From Pontibacter aydingkolensis (GTDB lineage: Bacteria > Bacteroidota > Bacteroidia > Cytophagales > Hymenobacteraceae), in contig NZ_JAHYXK010000026.1 of NCBI RefSeq assembly GCF_019443125.1, positions 1 to 42,309 of the forward strand: 42,309 nt of DNA, given 5' to 3'. Of this stretch, positions 33,604-41,460 are shown one piece after another. The notes beneath the pieces were generated by a model. It was not told where the DNA came from. It saw nothing but the letters and a program-made list of their open reading frames with translations, and made no database searches. Both the position numbers and the translations under genes were made by a program. How positions within the stretch are numbered: the stretch's first letter is position 1; each line of letters begins with the position of its first letter.

Positions 33604-34254
33604 TTATTCAAATAGTTCGTCTATTTCAATTGTACCATTCAATATCATTTTTAGGTATAATAAATCTTTATAATTCACCTCTTCAAGCTGATTTATTAAT
33701 TCATCTCTTTCTGTTATTTGATTATTATAATGGTAAGCAATAGCCAAATTACCTAGAATCCCAAGAGAGCTTTTAGGCTTAATTGAGCGCTTTGCTTTTT
33801 CGCCTAATTCAACAGCTTTTGAATAGTTTTTTTCTTTTAATTCAAGTATTAACAGACTCGAATAAGCTTCTGGGTTTGTAGGATTTAGTTTTAAAGCAGC
33901 ATAATATTTTTCTCTAGCTTTATCGTATTCCCCCCTCATTCTAGCAATTACACCAAGCCCAACTAATGCTCTATCATCATTTGGATTTATTTCAAGACCT
34001 TTTATATAGGCTATCTCTGCATTGATGGTGTCATACAATTCTATATTAACTGATCCAAGGAATGTCCTCATTCCCTCTGCTTTTGGATTTTCTTCTAAAT
34101 ATGTCTCAAGCTCTTTTTTGCATTGTTCAAATTCACCTTTGTAATACAATTCTACAATTTCCTTTTTCTTTTGTTTTTCAGGATATTTATAGATTTGGTA
34201 TACAATACCTAATGAAATCATTAGTCCAATTACAACATTGCGTTTATTTTTCAT
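33604..34254 (-). CDS. Membrane-anchored TPR protein
   Basis: A 216-residue protein with one N-terminal membrane helix (about 7-22, VVIGLMISLGIVYQI) followed by tetratricopeptide-like repeats (about 28-195), for example LVGLGVIARMRGEYDKAREKYYAALKLNPTNPEAYSSL shown as VIARMRGEYDKAREKYYAAL and LNPTNPEAYSSLLIL. TPRs mediate protein-protein contacts, and such proteins often scaffold envelope complexes. The gene is clearly more AT-rich than its neighbours and has no full AAGTATA word, consistent with acquisition from elsewhere or relaxed selection. It sits between the MBL and thyA genes on the same strand. Function is not assigned. Confidence 0.72.
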   Translation of the reverse strand: MKNKRNVVIGLMISLGIVYQIYKYPEKQKKKEIVELYYKGEFEQCKKELETYLEENPKAEGMRTFLGSVNIELYDTINAEIAYIKGLEINPNDDRALVGLGVIARMRGEYDKAREKYYAALKLNPTNPEAYSSLLILELKEKNYSKAVELGEKAKRSIKPKSSLGILGNLAIAYHYNNQITERDELINQLEEVNYKDLLYLKMILNGTIEIDELFE

Positions 34255-34341
34255 TTTAATAAATGCTGTTTTAAATTTATTGTATAAATGTTACTATGAT
34301 GTTTATCTGAACCATGTGAGTACTAATCAATCTATTTAAAC

Positions 34342-35136
34342 CTACACCGCCACTGGTGCCTTAATTGCCGGATGTGGATTATAGTTTACCAATTCAAAAT
34401 CTTCAAACTTAAATCCGAAAATATTCTTTACCTCTGGGTTTATAAGCATGGTTGGTAAAGTGCGTGGCTCACGGGTAAGCTGTAGTTGTGCCTGCTCCAG
34501 GTGGTTTAAGTATAAATGGGTATCTCCGCCCGTCCAGATAAACTCGCCTGGCTCCAGGCCTGTTACTTGCGCCATCATCAGTACCAGTAAGGCATATGAA
34601 GCAATGTTAAACGGCACACCCAGGAACACATCAGCAGAACGCTGGTACAGCTGGCACGACAGTTTACCTTCAGCTACATAAAACTGGTAAAAGGCATGGC
34701 AAGGCGGCAGCTTCATGTTTTCGATCTCGGCAACGTTCCAGGCACTTACAATTATGCGTCGTGAATCAGGGTTGTTCTTTAGCTGGTTGACTACCTGCGT
34801 GATCTGGTCTATGTGGCGGCCGTCAGGGGTTGGCCAGCTACGCCACTGCGAGCCATAAACAGGACCTAGGTTGCCATTCTCATCTGCCCACTCGTCCCAA
34901 ATGCTTACACCATTTTCTTTCAGGTAAGCTATGTTTGTGTCTCCTTTCAAAAACCAGAGCAACTCATGTATAATAGACTTTAAGTGCACCTTTTTTGTGG
35001 TTACCAACGGAAAGCCATCAGCGAGGTTAAAGCGCATCTGGTAGCCAAAAACACTTAATGTACCCGTTCCTGTTCTGTCTTCCTTCTTCACTCCGTTATC
35101 AAGAATGTGCTGCATCAAGTCTAAATACTGCTTCAT
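34342..35136 (-). CDS. thyA: Thymidylate synthase
   Basis: A 264-residue enzyme that methylates dUMP to dTMP using methylenetetrahydrofolate. All signatures are present: RTGTGTLSVFGYQMRFNL, FPLVTTKKVHLKSIIHELLWFLKGDTN in parts, the catalytic Cys in MKLPPCHAFYQFYV, RSADVFLGVPFNIASYALL, and the ending FEDFELVNYNPHPAIKAPVAV. The length equals E. coli ThyA (264). No dihydrofolate reductase gene follows, unlike many genomes where folA is adjacent; the downstream neighbour is the TPR gene. Confidence 0.98.
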   Translation of the reverse strand: MKQYLDLMQHILDNGVKKEDRTGTGTLSVFGYQMRFNLADGFPLVTTKKVHLKSIIHELLWFLKGDTNIAYLKENGVSIWDEWADENGNLGPVYGSQWRSWPTPDGRHIDQITQVVNQLKNNPDSRRIIVSAWNVAEIENMKLPPCHAFYQFYVAEGKLSCQLYQRSADVFLGVPFNIASYALLVLMMAQVTGLEPGEFIWTGGDTHLYLNHLEQAQLQLTREPRTLPTMLINPEVKNIFGFKFEDFELVNYNPHPAIKAPVAV

Positions 35137-35230
35137 GTGTTTATTGCTGGGTTAAGTTTTTTGTGAGACGTTAAAGATAGACCAGTATTAGCAGGATTAA
35201 AAGAGTATGGGCAGGTTTTCTTATCTTACC

Positions 35231-35400
35231 ATAGCCCTCCCCTAATAACAGTGGAGGATAAGAAGTTAGCCTGTTGCCAAAGTTTGGGTTTGTTAGCAAC
35301 TGTTAAACACCCCTCTTCGCCCCCTACAAAGGGGACATTCTACCGTTGCTTTAGCTGGTGCATAGAGTTCTATAGTTGCAGTTTTAACACAACCCTACCC
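35231..35400. repeat. CCCCT/AGGGG repeat copies in a gene-free gap
   Basis: The gap 35137-35942 has no gene. Here it carries C-rich/G-rich short palindromes such as CCCTCCCCT (about 35232), GCCCCCTACAAAGGGGACATTC (split: CCCCCTAC, AAAGGGG; about 35318-35340) and GTTGCTTTAGC (about 35345). The same CCCT...AGGGGAATTTTCT...GTTGCTTTAGC layout recurs at 35549-35587 and a relative at 42122-42143, so it is a dispersed family. Confidence 0.5.
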
Positions 35401-35562
35401 CTCTCAAGAGCAGAGCCGTTTCATTCTCTTTTATTCTGTCATCCTGAAAGGATCTTGGTTGCTGGGAGTATAGCTTAACCTCCTAGCAACCAATTTTCTT
35501 TACAGAATGTCAGAAGTTTTTGACCTCTTTTTATCAGAATGAAACGGCCCTACTCTCAAGAG
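35401..35562. mobile_element. Nested palindromic element with 13-bp terminal inverted repeats
   Basis: GCCGTTTCATTCT (35415-35427) and AGAATGAAACGGC (35536-35548) are perfect 13-bp inverted repeats. Just outside, CTCTCAAGAG occurs as a direct repeat (35401-35410 and 35553-35562), like a target-site duplication. Inside are further inverted pairs: ATTCTGT (35433-35439) / ACAGAAT (35502-35508), ATCCTGAAAGGAT (35441-35453), and GGTTGCTGGGAG (35457-35468) / CTCCTAGCAACC (35480-35491). No protein is encoded. It may be a MITE-like element that interrupted a copy of the CCCCT repeat. Confidence 0.55.
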
Positions 35563-35620
35563 GGGAATTTTCTGCTGTTGCTTTAGCAACCTTACATTTT
35601 TATAGTTCACTGTATTGAGC

Positions 35621-35640
35621 GGACAGGTCGCGACCTGTCC
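35621..35640. repeat. Perfect 20-bp palindrome
   Basis: GGACAGGTCGCGACCTGTCC reads the same on both strands. It lies in a gene-free repeat island. I recall this sort of ACAGGTCGCGACCTGT repeat from other genomes, but this is not verified. Confidence 0.75.
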
Positions 35641-35679
35641 CTACTGAAATTTATTGCGAAAAAAAGTCGAAGCTTGTCG

Positions 35680-35933
35680 GTTCAATTTAGTTAATAAACA
35701 AGCTATCGAAATCTATCAGTCTATGGGTTAAGCGCCTTGTAGGTTTCCGGTGCCGCTAGGCATTGCGACGTTAGGAGCAAAGGAAAGATACACAGCGCGA
35801 TGCCCAAAGACGGGGCCTTGCGGCCCAGGAGCAAGCCAAGGCAGCTATAAAACTATAAGCAAGTAAGACTGAGGAACAGCGGCTGCTAGAAATGAAGGCA
35901 GGAAAACTATACACGAAGCAGCAACAACAGCTA
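35680..35933. other. GC-richer gene-free segment, possible repeat or gene remnant
   Basis: On the minus strand, the frame reading GLLLGRKAPSLGIALCIF then PLLLTSQCLAAPETYKALNP (about 35731-35865) is open for roughly 44 codons but has no start codon. It could be the remnant of a signal-peptide-containing protein or a non-coding repeat. Another small frame on the same strand (35771-35983) is rich in Cys/Ser and looks spurious. I do not call a gene here. Confidence 0.3.
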
Positions 35934-35969
35934 AAAACAAAAAAGCCTTCTGCTTTGGCAAAAGGCTTC
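35934..35969 (-). terminator. Terminator of the small Cys-rich protein gene
   Basis: On the minus strand AAGCCTT (from 35968) pairs with AAGGCTT (to 35943), followed by TTTTTGTTTTT. It lies 24 bases after the stop codon. Confidence 0.8.
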
Positions 35970-35991
35970 TCATATAGCATCAAAGTATAAA

Positions 35992-36255
35992 CTACTGCGC
36001 TTTTTTAACTTCTTTCGTTGCATCAGCTTTAGCAGCATCAGGCTTTACGCAGCAAGACTTTGCAGGTGTTGCACCAGTAGATGCTGTCGCCTCTTTTGTC
36101 ATGTGGCAGCTTTCATCTTTGGCAGCTGCTTTTTTGCCTTTTTTAGATTTTTTAGTGGCGTGTTCCATAGTGCATTTACCGCCTTCACAGGCCATGGCAG
36201 GTGCAGCTGATCCTAGCAAACCAACTACCGCTAATGCTAAAATAACTTTCTTCAT
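35992..36255 (-). CDS. Small exported Cys/Lys-rich protein
   Basis: An 87-residue protein. A signal peptide (MKKVILALAVVGLLGSAAPAMA) is followed by CEGGKCTMEH, then Lys/Ala-rich segments with DESCHMTKE and KSCCVKPD. The mature part has five Cys, a few His/Met and many Lys/Ala, with no hydrophobic core, which suggests a metal-binding or disordered periplasmic protein. I choose ATG 36255; an upstream in-frame ATG at 36285 would add ten residues and bury the signal peptide. No family is recognised. It has its own terminator. Copper or another metal as ligand is a guess from the Cys/Met/His content. Confidence 0.65.
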   Translation of the reverse strand: MKKVILALAVVGLLGSAAPAMACEGGKCTMEHATKKSKKGKKAAAKDESCHMTKEATASTGATPAKSCCVKPDAAKADATKEVKKAQ

Positions 36256-36369
36256 ACGTGCAGGCGTTAAATATCCTTTAAACAAAACAAACTACCTTTA
36301 GTTTCTCATTCGTAAATGTACAAACATTGTGCATTTCGCCAAATGATAAATATAAGTTATTAAATTACC

Positions 36370-38637
36370 TTGAACTACCGAAAACTAAGTTACCTGGTAC
36401 TGCTCGCCGTAGCCATACTTACGGTGGCAAGTGTATACTTTGCCTCCCGGTTACGCTTCGATTATAATTTCGATAACTTTTTCCCGAAAGGCGACCCCGA
36501 CCTGTCTTATTATTTTGAGTACCGCGATAAGTTTGGCAACGATAACGACTACCTACTGATCGGCCTGGACAACAACAATTCAAGCCTTTTCGACCAGCAG
36601 TTTCTGACCAAAGTAGACAGCCTTACCTACTTTTTGCAGCGCCAGCCGCACGTCGAGTCGGTGCTTTCTCCTACTACTGTTAAGAGCCCGGTAATCGAAG
36701 CGTTTGGCTATTTTGAGATCCCATACCTGCACGTAGAAGAGCCAGAGCGTTATGCGCAGGATTCTGTAATGATCTATACTTCCAAGGAGCTGGTCGGTAC
36801 GATCTTTTCGGAAGATGCTAGATCAGTATCGCTATTTGTGCAGACATCCGATAACCTGAGCAAGCCGGACAGCGACACCTTAATGGCCGCACTTAACCAG
36901 AAACTGGCCCAACTGGATTTACCTGATCATCATATTGCAGGTAAGGCCTTGGCACAGTCTGTGTTTGTGGAGAAGATGAAAATAGAACTGGCCATTTTCA
37001 TGTCGGCTTCTATCCTGCTGGTTATAATTTTTCTTTGGATCACTTTCCGGACGTTTTGGGGTGTGCTGGTCCCGTTGGTGGTTGTGCTGCTCTCTGTTAT
37101 CTGGAGCCTGGGCGTGATGGGCCTTTTTGATAAACCTATTGATATCATGACGGTGCTGCTGCCTACCATCATGTTTGTGGTGGGCATGTCAGACGTGATC
37201 CATATCCTATCGCGGTACATGACCGAGATAAGCCACGGAGCCGAGAAAATACCTGCCCTCAAGGTAACCCTGAAAGAAGTTGGCCTGGCTACGCTGCTAA
37301 CTTCTGTTACCACGGCTGTCGGCTTTTTAACGCTGCTTACAACTGCCATTACACCAATTCGCAACTTTGGTTTGTTTACGGCCATTTCTATCGGGCTGGC
37401 GTTTATACTCGCTTTTTCAGTATTGCCTGCCATTTTGCTACTCATCAAAAAGCCAAACCCTGTTAAAGCACGCAAAGTAAATCTCTCATGGCCTGTGCTG
37501 CTTAGCCGCATGCTTATGTTTGTTTTCCGGAAACCTGGGTTTATACTTTCAGTTAGTGCACTGGTTACAATCGTCAGCCTGGTTGGCATTAGTATGATAA
37601 AGGTGGATACAACACTGTTGGAAGACCTCGGCGACGAAGACCCCATTATACTTGACTTTAAGTACTTCGAAGACAAATTCTCCGGCGTACGCCCTTTTGA
37701 GTTACACCTGATGGCCGCCCCGGGACATACTTTATATGATTATGAGGTACTTCAGGAGATCGATAAATTGGAGACTTATCTTTACAACACCTATGGCCTA
37801 AATTTTATAACCTCACCTGCTACTGTTGTAAAAACCATAAACCGTGCTCAGAGCGGCGGACTGAACGAGTATTACACATTACCCGCAAGCCCGCAGCAGA
37901 TGCAAAGTATAAAGCGGCGCTTGCAGGCTTTCAAAAACCGCAGCGAGTTGCGCAGCATGATAACTCCTGATGCCACAGAAGGCCGCCTCTCCGGCAAAAT
38001 GACCGACATCGGAAGCGCTAAAGCCACCGTGCTGAACGACTCCCTCAGAAGCTTTATCAACCAGAACATAAACCCAAACTATCTACAGACACGCCTGACA
38101 GGCAGTGCTCTTCTGCTGGACAAGAACAACGAATACGTAACCAAAAACATGATGCAGGGCCTGCTGATTGCCTTTGGGGTGATAGCACTGATAGTAGGCT
38201 TTATATTCAGGTCAGTTAAGATGGTGTTGATTTCGCTGGTGCCCAACTTGATTCCATTGCTAATGATAGGCGGTATAATGGGTTTTATGGGTATTAACAT
38301 GACCGTTTCAGTATCTATTGTGTTTACCATAGCCTTTGGTATTGCCGTAGATGACACCATCCACTACCTGAGCAAATTAAAACTGGAGCTCAGCGCTGGC
38401 CGTCCGTTACTGTATGCTATTAAGCGAACCACAATCTCCGCCGGTAAAGCCATCATCATTACGTCCTGTATACTTATGGGCGGTTTCATGACGCTTGTGC
38501 TCTCTACTTTCGATGCCACTTATTATGTTGGATTGTTTGTAAGCCTTACCTTACTTTTTGCAGTTGTGGCAGATTTATATTTGTTGCCCGTTCTGATTTT
38601 GTATTTTTACAATCCGCGCAAAAAAGAGGAGCGTTAA
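36370..38637 (+). CDS. MMPL/RND-family exporter with sterol-sensing-like domain
   Basis: A 755-residue membrane protein with about twelve helices in two halves, each half one helix, a large periplasmic loop (about 35-205 and 415-590), then five helices. Sequences such as FRTFWGVLVPLVVVLLSVIWSLG in parts, TVLLPTIMFVVGMSDVIHIL and TIAFGIAVDDTIHYLSKLK match the MMPL family, with the conserved Asp in the fourth helix of each half (GMSDVIH, AVDDTIH) used for proton coupling. It would move lipids or amphiphiles across or out of the inner membrane. The start is TTG at 36370 (MNYRKLSYLV); no better ATG exists. It has no adjacent MFP or TolC gene, so it may act alone. Confidence 0.9.
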   Translation: MNYRKLSYLVLLAVAILTVASVYFASRLRFDYNFDNFFPKGDPDLSYYFEYRDKFGNDNDYLLIGLDNNNSSLFDQQFLTKVDSLTYFLQRQPHVESVLSPTTVKSPVIEAFGYFEIPYLHVEEPERYAQDSVMIYTSKELVGTIFSEDARSVSLFVQTSDNLSKPDSDTLMAALNQKLAQLDLPDHHIAGKALAQSVFVEKMKIELAIFMSASILLVIIFLWITFRTFWGVLVPLVVVLLSVIWSLGVMGLFDKPIDIMTVLLPTIMFVVGMSDVIHILSRYMTEISHGAEKIPALKVTLKEVGLATLLTSVTTAVGFLTLLTTAITPIRNFGLFTAISIGLAFILAFSVLPAILLLIKKPNPVKARKVNLSWPVLLSRMLMFVFRKPGFILSVSALVTIVSLVGISMIKVDTTLLEDLGDEDPIILDFKYFEDKFSGVRPFELHLMAAPGHTLYDYEVLQEIDKLETYLYNTYGLNFITSPATVVKTINRAQSGGLNEYYTLPASPQQMQSIKRRLQAFKNRSELRSMITPDATEGRLSGKMTDIGSAKATVLNDSLRSFINQNINPNYLQTRLTGSALLLDKNNEYVTKNMMQGLLIAFGVIALIVGFIFRSVKMVLISLVPNLIPLLMIGGIMGFMGINMTVSVSIVFTIAFGIAVDDTIHYLSKLKLELSAGRPLLYAIKRTTISAGKAIIITSCILMGGFMTLVLSTFDATYYVGLFVSLTLLFAVVADLYLLPVLILYFYNPRKKEER

Positions 38638-38692
38638 CAGAATAAGATGCCCATATTTGCGTGTTACTTGTGAGACTTATTTTTTGGAGTGT

Positions 38693-39292
38693 ATGATGAA
38701 GCGGTTTTTTGTTGCAGTATGGCTTTGCTTTAGTATAGTAAGTGTACAGGCCCAGGACCAGGAGAAAAAACAGGTACAGGACGATAAACTGACGCGCCTG
38801 ATGGAAGAGCGAGAGCAGTTGGTTATGGAATACCAGTACTACAACCAGCAGAACAGTAATTTCTGGGGTAAAAAGTCCAAGAACGACCTGCTGAGCATTA
38901 TCGAAACCCTCAAAAAAATCATTAACAAAGACACCGAGCTTATTGCCGCCATTAAAGAGGCAAGTATAAAAAAGATTGCTGCCAGCACCGTAGAAACGCA
39001 GCGCGAAGGAAAAATAGTACGCGAAGACCAGCGCATCATCGATGCCCGCTTTGCTAACCTGCAGAGCCAGGTAAAAACCGTACAATCCCAGATAAAGAAG
39101 CGTGAACGCACCATTAAGGATCTGGAAGAGCAACTGGCATCATCATCAGAACTGCGTTATGGTAAAGATAAGGTTATATCTATAATGGCAGTGGCATGTT
39201 TTATACTGCTGCTGTACGCTGTTTTTCTGCAGGTGCGTTTAGGTAAAGCAAAAGCTGCCGCTGTAAAACCAAGAGCACGCAAAAAAGTATAA
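38693..39292 (+). CDS. Exported coiled-coil protein with C-terminal membrane helix
   Basis: A 199-residue protein (ATG 38693 or 38696) with a good ribosome site GGAG (38686-38689). Signal peptide about 1-20 (WLCFSIVSVQAQ), then Gln/Glu/Lys/Leu-rich helices with heptads (residues about 25-155, for example LMEEREQLVMEYQYYNQQ and LQSQVKTVQSQIKKRERTIK), and one C-terminal helix (about 165-185, VISIMAVACFILLLYAVFL) followed by a basic tail ending RARKKV. It probably spans the periplasm while anchored in the inner membrane. The gene ends inside a tandem AAGTATAAGTATA. No family recognised. It follows the MMPL gene after 55 bp and may share its transcript. Confidence 0.72.
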   Translation: MMKRFFVAVWLCFSIVSVQAQDQEKKQVQDDKLTRLMEEREQLVMEYQYYNQQNSNFWGKKSKNDLLSIIETLKKIINKDTELIAAIKEASIKKIAASTVETQREGKIVREDQRIIDARFANLQSQVKTVQSQIKKRERTIKDLEEQLASSSELRYGKDKVISIMAVACFILLLYAVFLQVRLGKAKAAAVKPRARKKV

Positions 39293-39384
39293 GTATAAAC
39301 TGCTAAGCTGAATGCTGTTAGCGGCGGCTTTGGTATACTTTGATCGCAGATTAATAGCACAATTCAAGAAAAAAAATGTTAAAG

Positions 39385-39415
39385 AGGCTGGCGTTTACAA
39401 ACCAGCCTTTTTTTG
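39385..39415 (+). terminator. Terminator after the coiled-coil gene
   Basis: AGGCTGG (39385-39391) pairs with CCAGCCT (39402-39408), followed by TTTTTTT. It lies directly before the helicase start, so the helicase probably needs its own promoter or readthrough. Confidence 0.9.
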
Positions 39416-39424
39416 TTAGGATAC

Positions 39425-41368
39425 ATGAGCGAAATATTATTAGAGTTAAAGCAGGTACAGGAACTGCTTAAGATAGAGCAGGAAGAAGATCGCCAGCAAT
39501 ACAAGATCAAAAGCCTTAAAAGCACGATTGCCGAGCGTAAGGCCATGGGCTTTTGCTGGTATCCTGTTACCATTGCCAAAGAAGAGATCGGCTTTGGCAG
39601 CAAAGTGGTCATTGAACTGGAGCGTACCAAAGACCGGGACCAACTGCACCTGTTTCAGGCGGGTAAAACGGCGGCATTGTTCAGTAACACCGGCGAGCGC
39701 CAAACACTTAATGGTGTGATTGTAGGTATAAAGCGCAACAAAGTTATACTTGCCACCAACCGCGAAGACCTTCCCGACTGGGTAGATGACGGCCGTCTGG
39801 GCCTTGACCTGACCTTTGATGAAATGAGCTATCGGGAAATGGAGATAGCCATGCGTAAAGTGATGGAAGCTTACAAGACCAGGCTGGCTGAACTGCGTGA
39901 TATACTTTTAGGCGACTCCACTGCCCGCTTTACAGACGACACCATGAGTTCGATTCCTGTACTAAACCCGTCGCAGAACGAGGCGGTGCGCAAAATAGTA
40001 CAGGCTAAGGATGTGGTGATCATACACGGGCCTCCGGGTACAGGCAAAACCACCACGCTGGTGCAGGCCATACTTAAAACACTGGAAACGCAGAAGCGAC
40101 TTTTAGTAACTGCCCCCTCCAATACAGCTGTAGACCTGCTCACGGAGAAACTGGCTAACGAAGGGGTTAACGTCATTCGTATTGGTAATCCGTCGAGGGT
40201 GTCTGACGTGCTGCTGGAGCATACGCTGGATGCCCAGATCATGAGTCACCGTTCTTACAAAAGCCTGAAAGATTACCGCAAAACAGCCGAAGAATATAAG
40301 CGAATGGCCTACCAGTACAAGCGCCAGTTCGGACGTGAGGAGCGTGCCCAGCGCCAGTTCTTTAAAGCTGAAAGCCATCGTATGCTGGTAGAAGCGGATC
40401 GTATTGAGGAATACATTACCGAGGACCTGCTAAATCATGTGCAGGTAATTACCTGTACTTTGGTAGGCGCAGCAAATAAAGCCATCCGCCACCTGGAGTA
40501 TGATACCGTTTTTATTGATGAAGCAGCACAGGCCCTGGAGCCGGCCTGCTGGGTTCCGATAACCCGGGCAAAGCGTGTAGTGCTGGCCGGTGACCATTGC
40601 CAGTTGCCGCCTACTGTAAAATCGTTTGAGGCCGAGAAAGGTGGCTTAGGTAAAACACTTTTTGAAAAATGCATTGATCGCCAGTCCAACGTAGCCGTGA
40701 TGCTGAAAACGCAATATCGCATGCACCACCATATTATGGAGTTCTCTAACCAGCAATTTTACCACAGCGAGTTAATGGCCCACGAAAGCGTGCACAGCAG
40801 CGATTTGCATGAATTTAACGCACACTTCCCTCCCGGCCTGGCTGTAGAATTTGTAGACACTGCCGGTTGTGGCTATAACGAAGTACTAAACCCAGAGGCC
40901 CAAAGCTCTGCCAACCCGGACGAGGCCGACCTGCTGCTGAACCACCTGGTGCATCTGCTTAAAAACTACACCCATGCCGATGAAGAAGTAGAGCACCTGC
41001 GTATTGGTGTAATTGCGCCTTATCGTGCCCAGATAAATTACCTGGAGGATAAAGTAGAGCATATTCCGCACCTGCACGAGTTAAGGCAAAAGCGGCATTT
41101 GTCGGTTGGTACGGTAGATAGTTTCCAGGGGCAGGAGCGCGATATTATTTACATAAGCATGACGCGCAGCAACGAGCAGGGCGAAATCGGATTTCTGGCT
41201 GATATCCGACGCATGAATGTAGCCATGACTCGTGCCAAGAAAAAGCTGGTTATTGTTGGCGACAGTGCGACCCTAAGCCAGCACCCGTTCTATGCCGCCT
41301 TCCTGGCGTATGCAGAAAGTATAAACGCTTATCGCAGTGCCTGGGAATTAACAGAATTAATGCCATAG
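39425..41368 (+). CDS. Upf1-like SF1 helicase (IGHMBP2 type)
   Basis: A 647-residue superfamily 1B helicase. Motifs in order: Q/I GPPGTGKTTTLVQAIL (Walker A), Ia TAPSNTAVDLLTEKL, II VFIDEAAQALEP (DEAA Walker B), III LAGDHCQLPPTVKS, IV LKTQYRMHHHIMEFSNQQFY in parts, V VGTVDSFQGQERDIIYISMTRSN in parts, VI RRMNVAMTRAKKKLVIVGD. An N-terminal domain of about 190 residues precedes the motor. Such bacterial proteins resemble eukaryotic IGHMBP2/Upf1 RNA-DNA helicases. I start at ATG 39425 (MSEILLELKQVQELL), with AGGA upstream; a TTG at 39413 is less likely. It may process RNA-DNA hybrids or damaged DNA, with no specific role known. Confidence 0.93.
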   Translation: MSEILLELKQVQELLKIEQEEDRQQYKIKSLKSTIAERKAMGFCWYPVTIAKEEIGFGSKVVIELERTKDRDQLHLFQAGKTAALFSNTGERQTLNGVIVGIKRNKVILATNREDLPDWVDDGRLGLDLTFDEMSYREMEIAMRKVMEAYKTRLAELRDILLGDSTARFTDDTMSSIPVLNPSQNEAVRKIVQAKDVVIIHGPPGTGKTTTLVQAILKTLETQKRLLVTAPSNTAVDLLTEKLANEGVNVIRIGNPSRVSDVLLEHTLDAQIMSHRSYKSLKDYRKTAEEYKRMAYQYKRQFGREERAQRQFFKAESHRMLVEADRIEEYITEDLLNHVQVITCTLVGAANKAIRHLEYDTVFIDEAAQALEPACWVPITRAKRVVLAGDHCQLPPTVKSFEAEKGGLGKTLFEKCIDRQSNVAVMLKTQYRMHHHIMEFSNQQFYHSELMAHESVHSSDLHEFNAHFPPGLAVEFVDTAGCGYNEVLNPEAQSSANPDEADLLLNHLVHLLKNYTHADEEVEHLRIGVIAPYRAQINYLEDKVEHIPHLHELRQKRHLSVGTVDSFQGQERDIIYISMTRSNEQGEIGFLADIRRMNVAMTRAKKKLVIVGDSATLSQHPFYAAFLAYAESINAYRSAWELTELMP

Positions 41369-41460
41369 CGATATCAATTACCCGGAAAGTATAATATAGA
41401 TTAGACGAAGGCCTATATTTTTAGTACCTTTCTGAAATCGTGAAATCAAAACTCTAAAAG

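Noticed and set aside
35251..35478. 75-codon plus-strand open frame in the thyA gap.
   Set aside because: It runs through palindromic repeats and has no ribosome site or conserved-looking content.
35771..35983. 70-codon minus-strand open frame rich in Cys, Ser and Ala.
   Set aside because: It runs through the terminator of the Cys-rich protein gene and has low-complexity composition, so it is not believable as a gene.
36930..37676. 248-codon open frame on the minus strand inside the MMPL gene.
   Set aside because: It is antisense to a transmembrane gene; its Ser/Thr/Met-rich product is the usual shadow of hydrophobic coding sequence.
38546..39133. Minus-strand open frame spanning the end of the MMPL gene and the coiled-coil gene.
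   Set aside because: It overlaps two genes with stronger support, one with a good ribosome site, and no family is recognisable.
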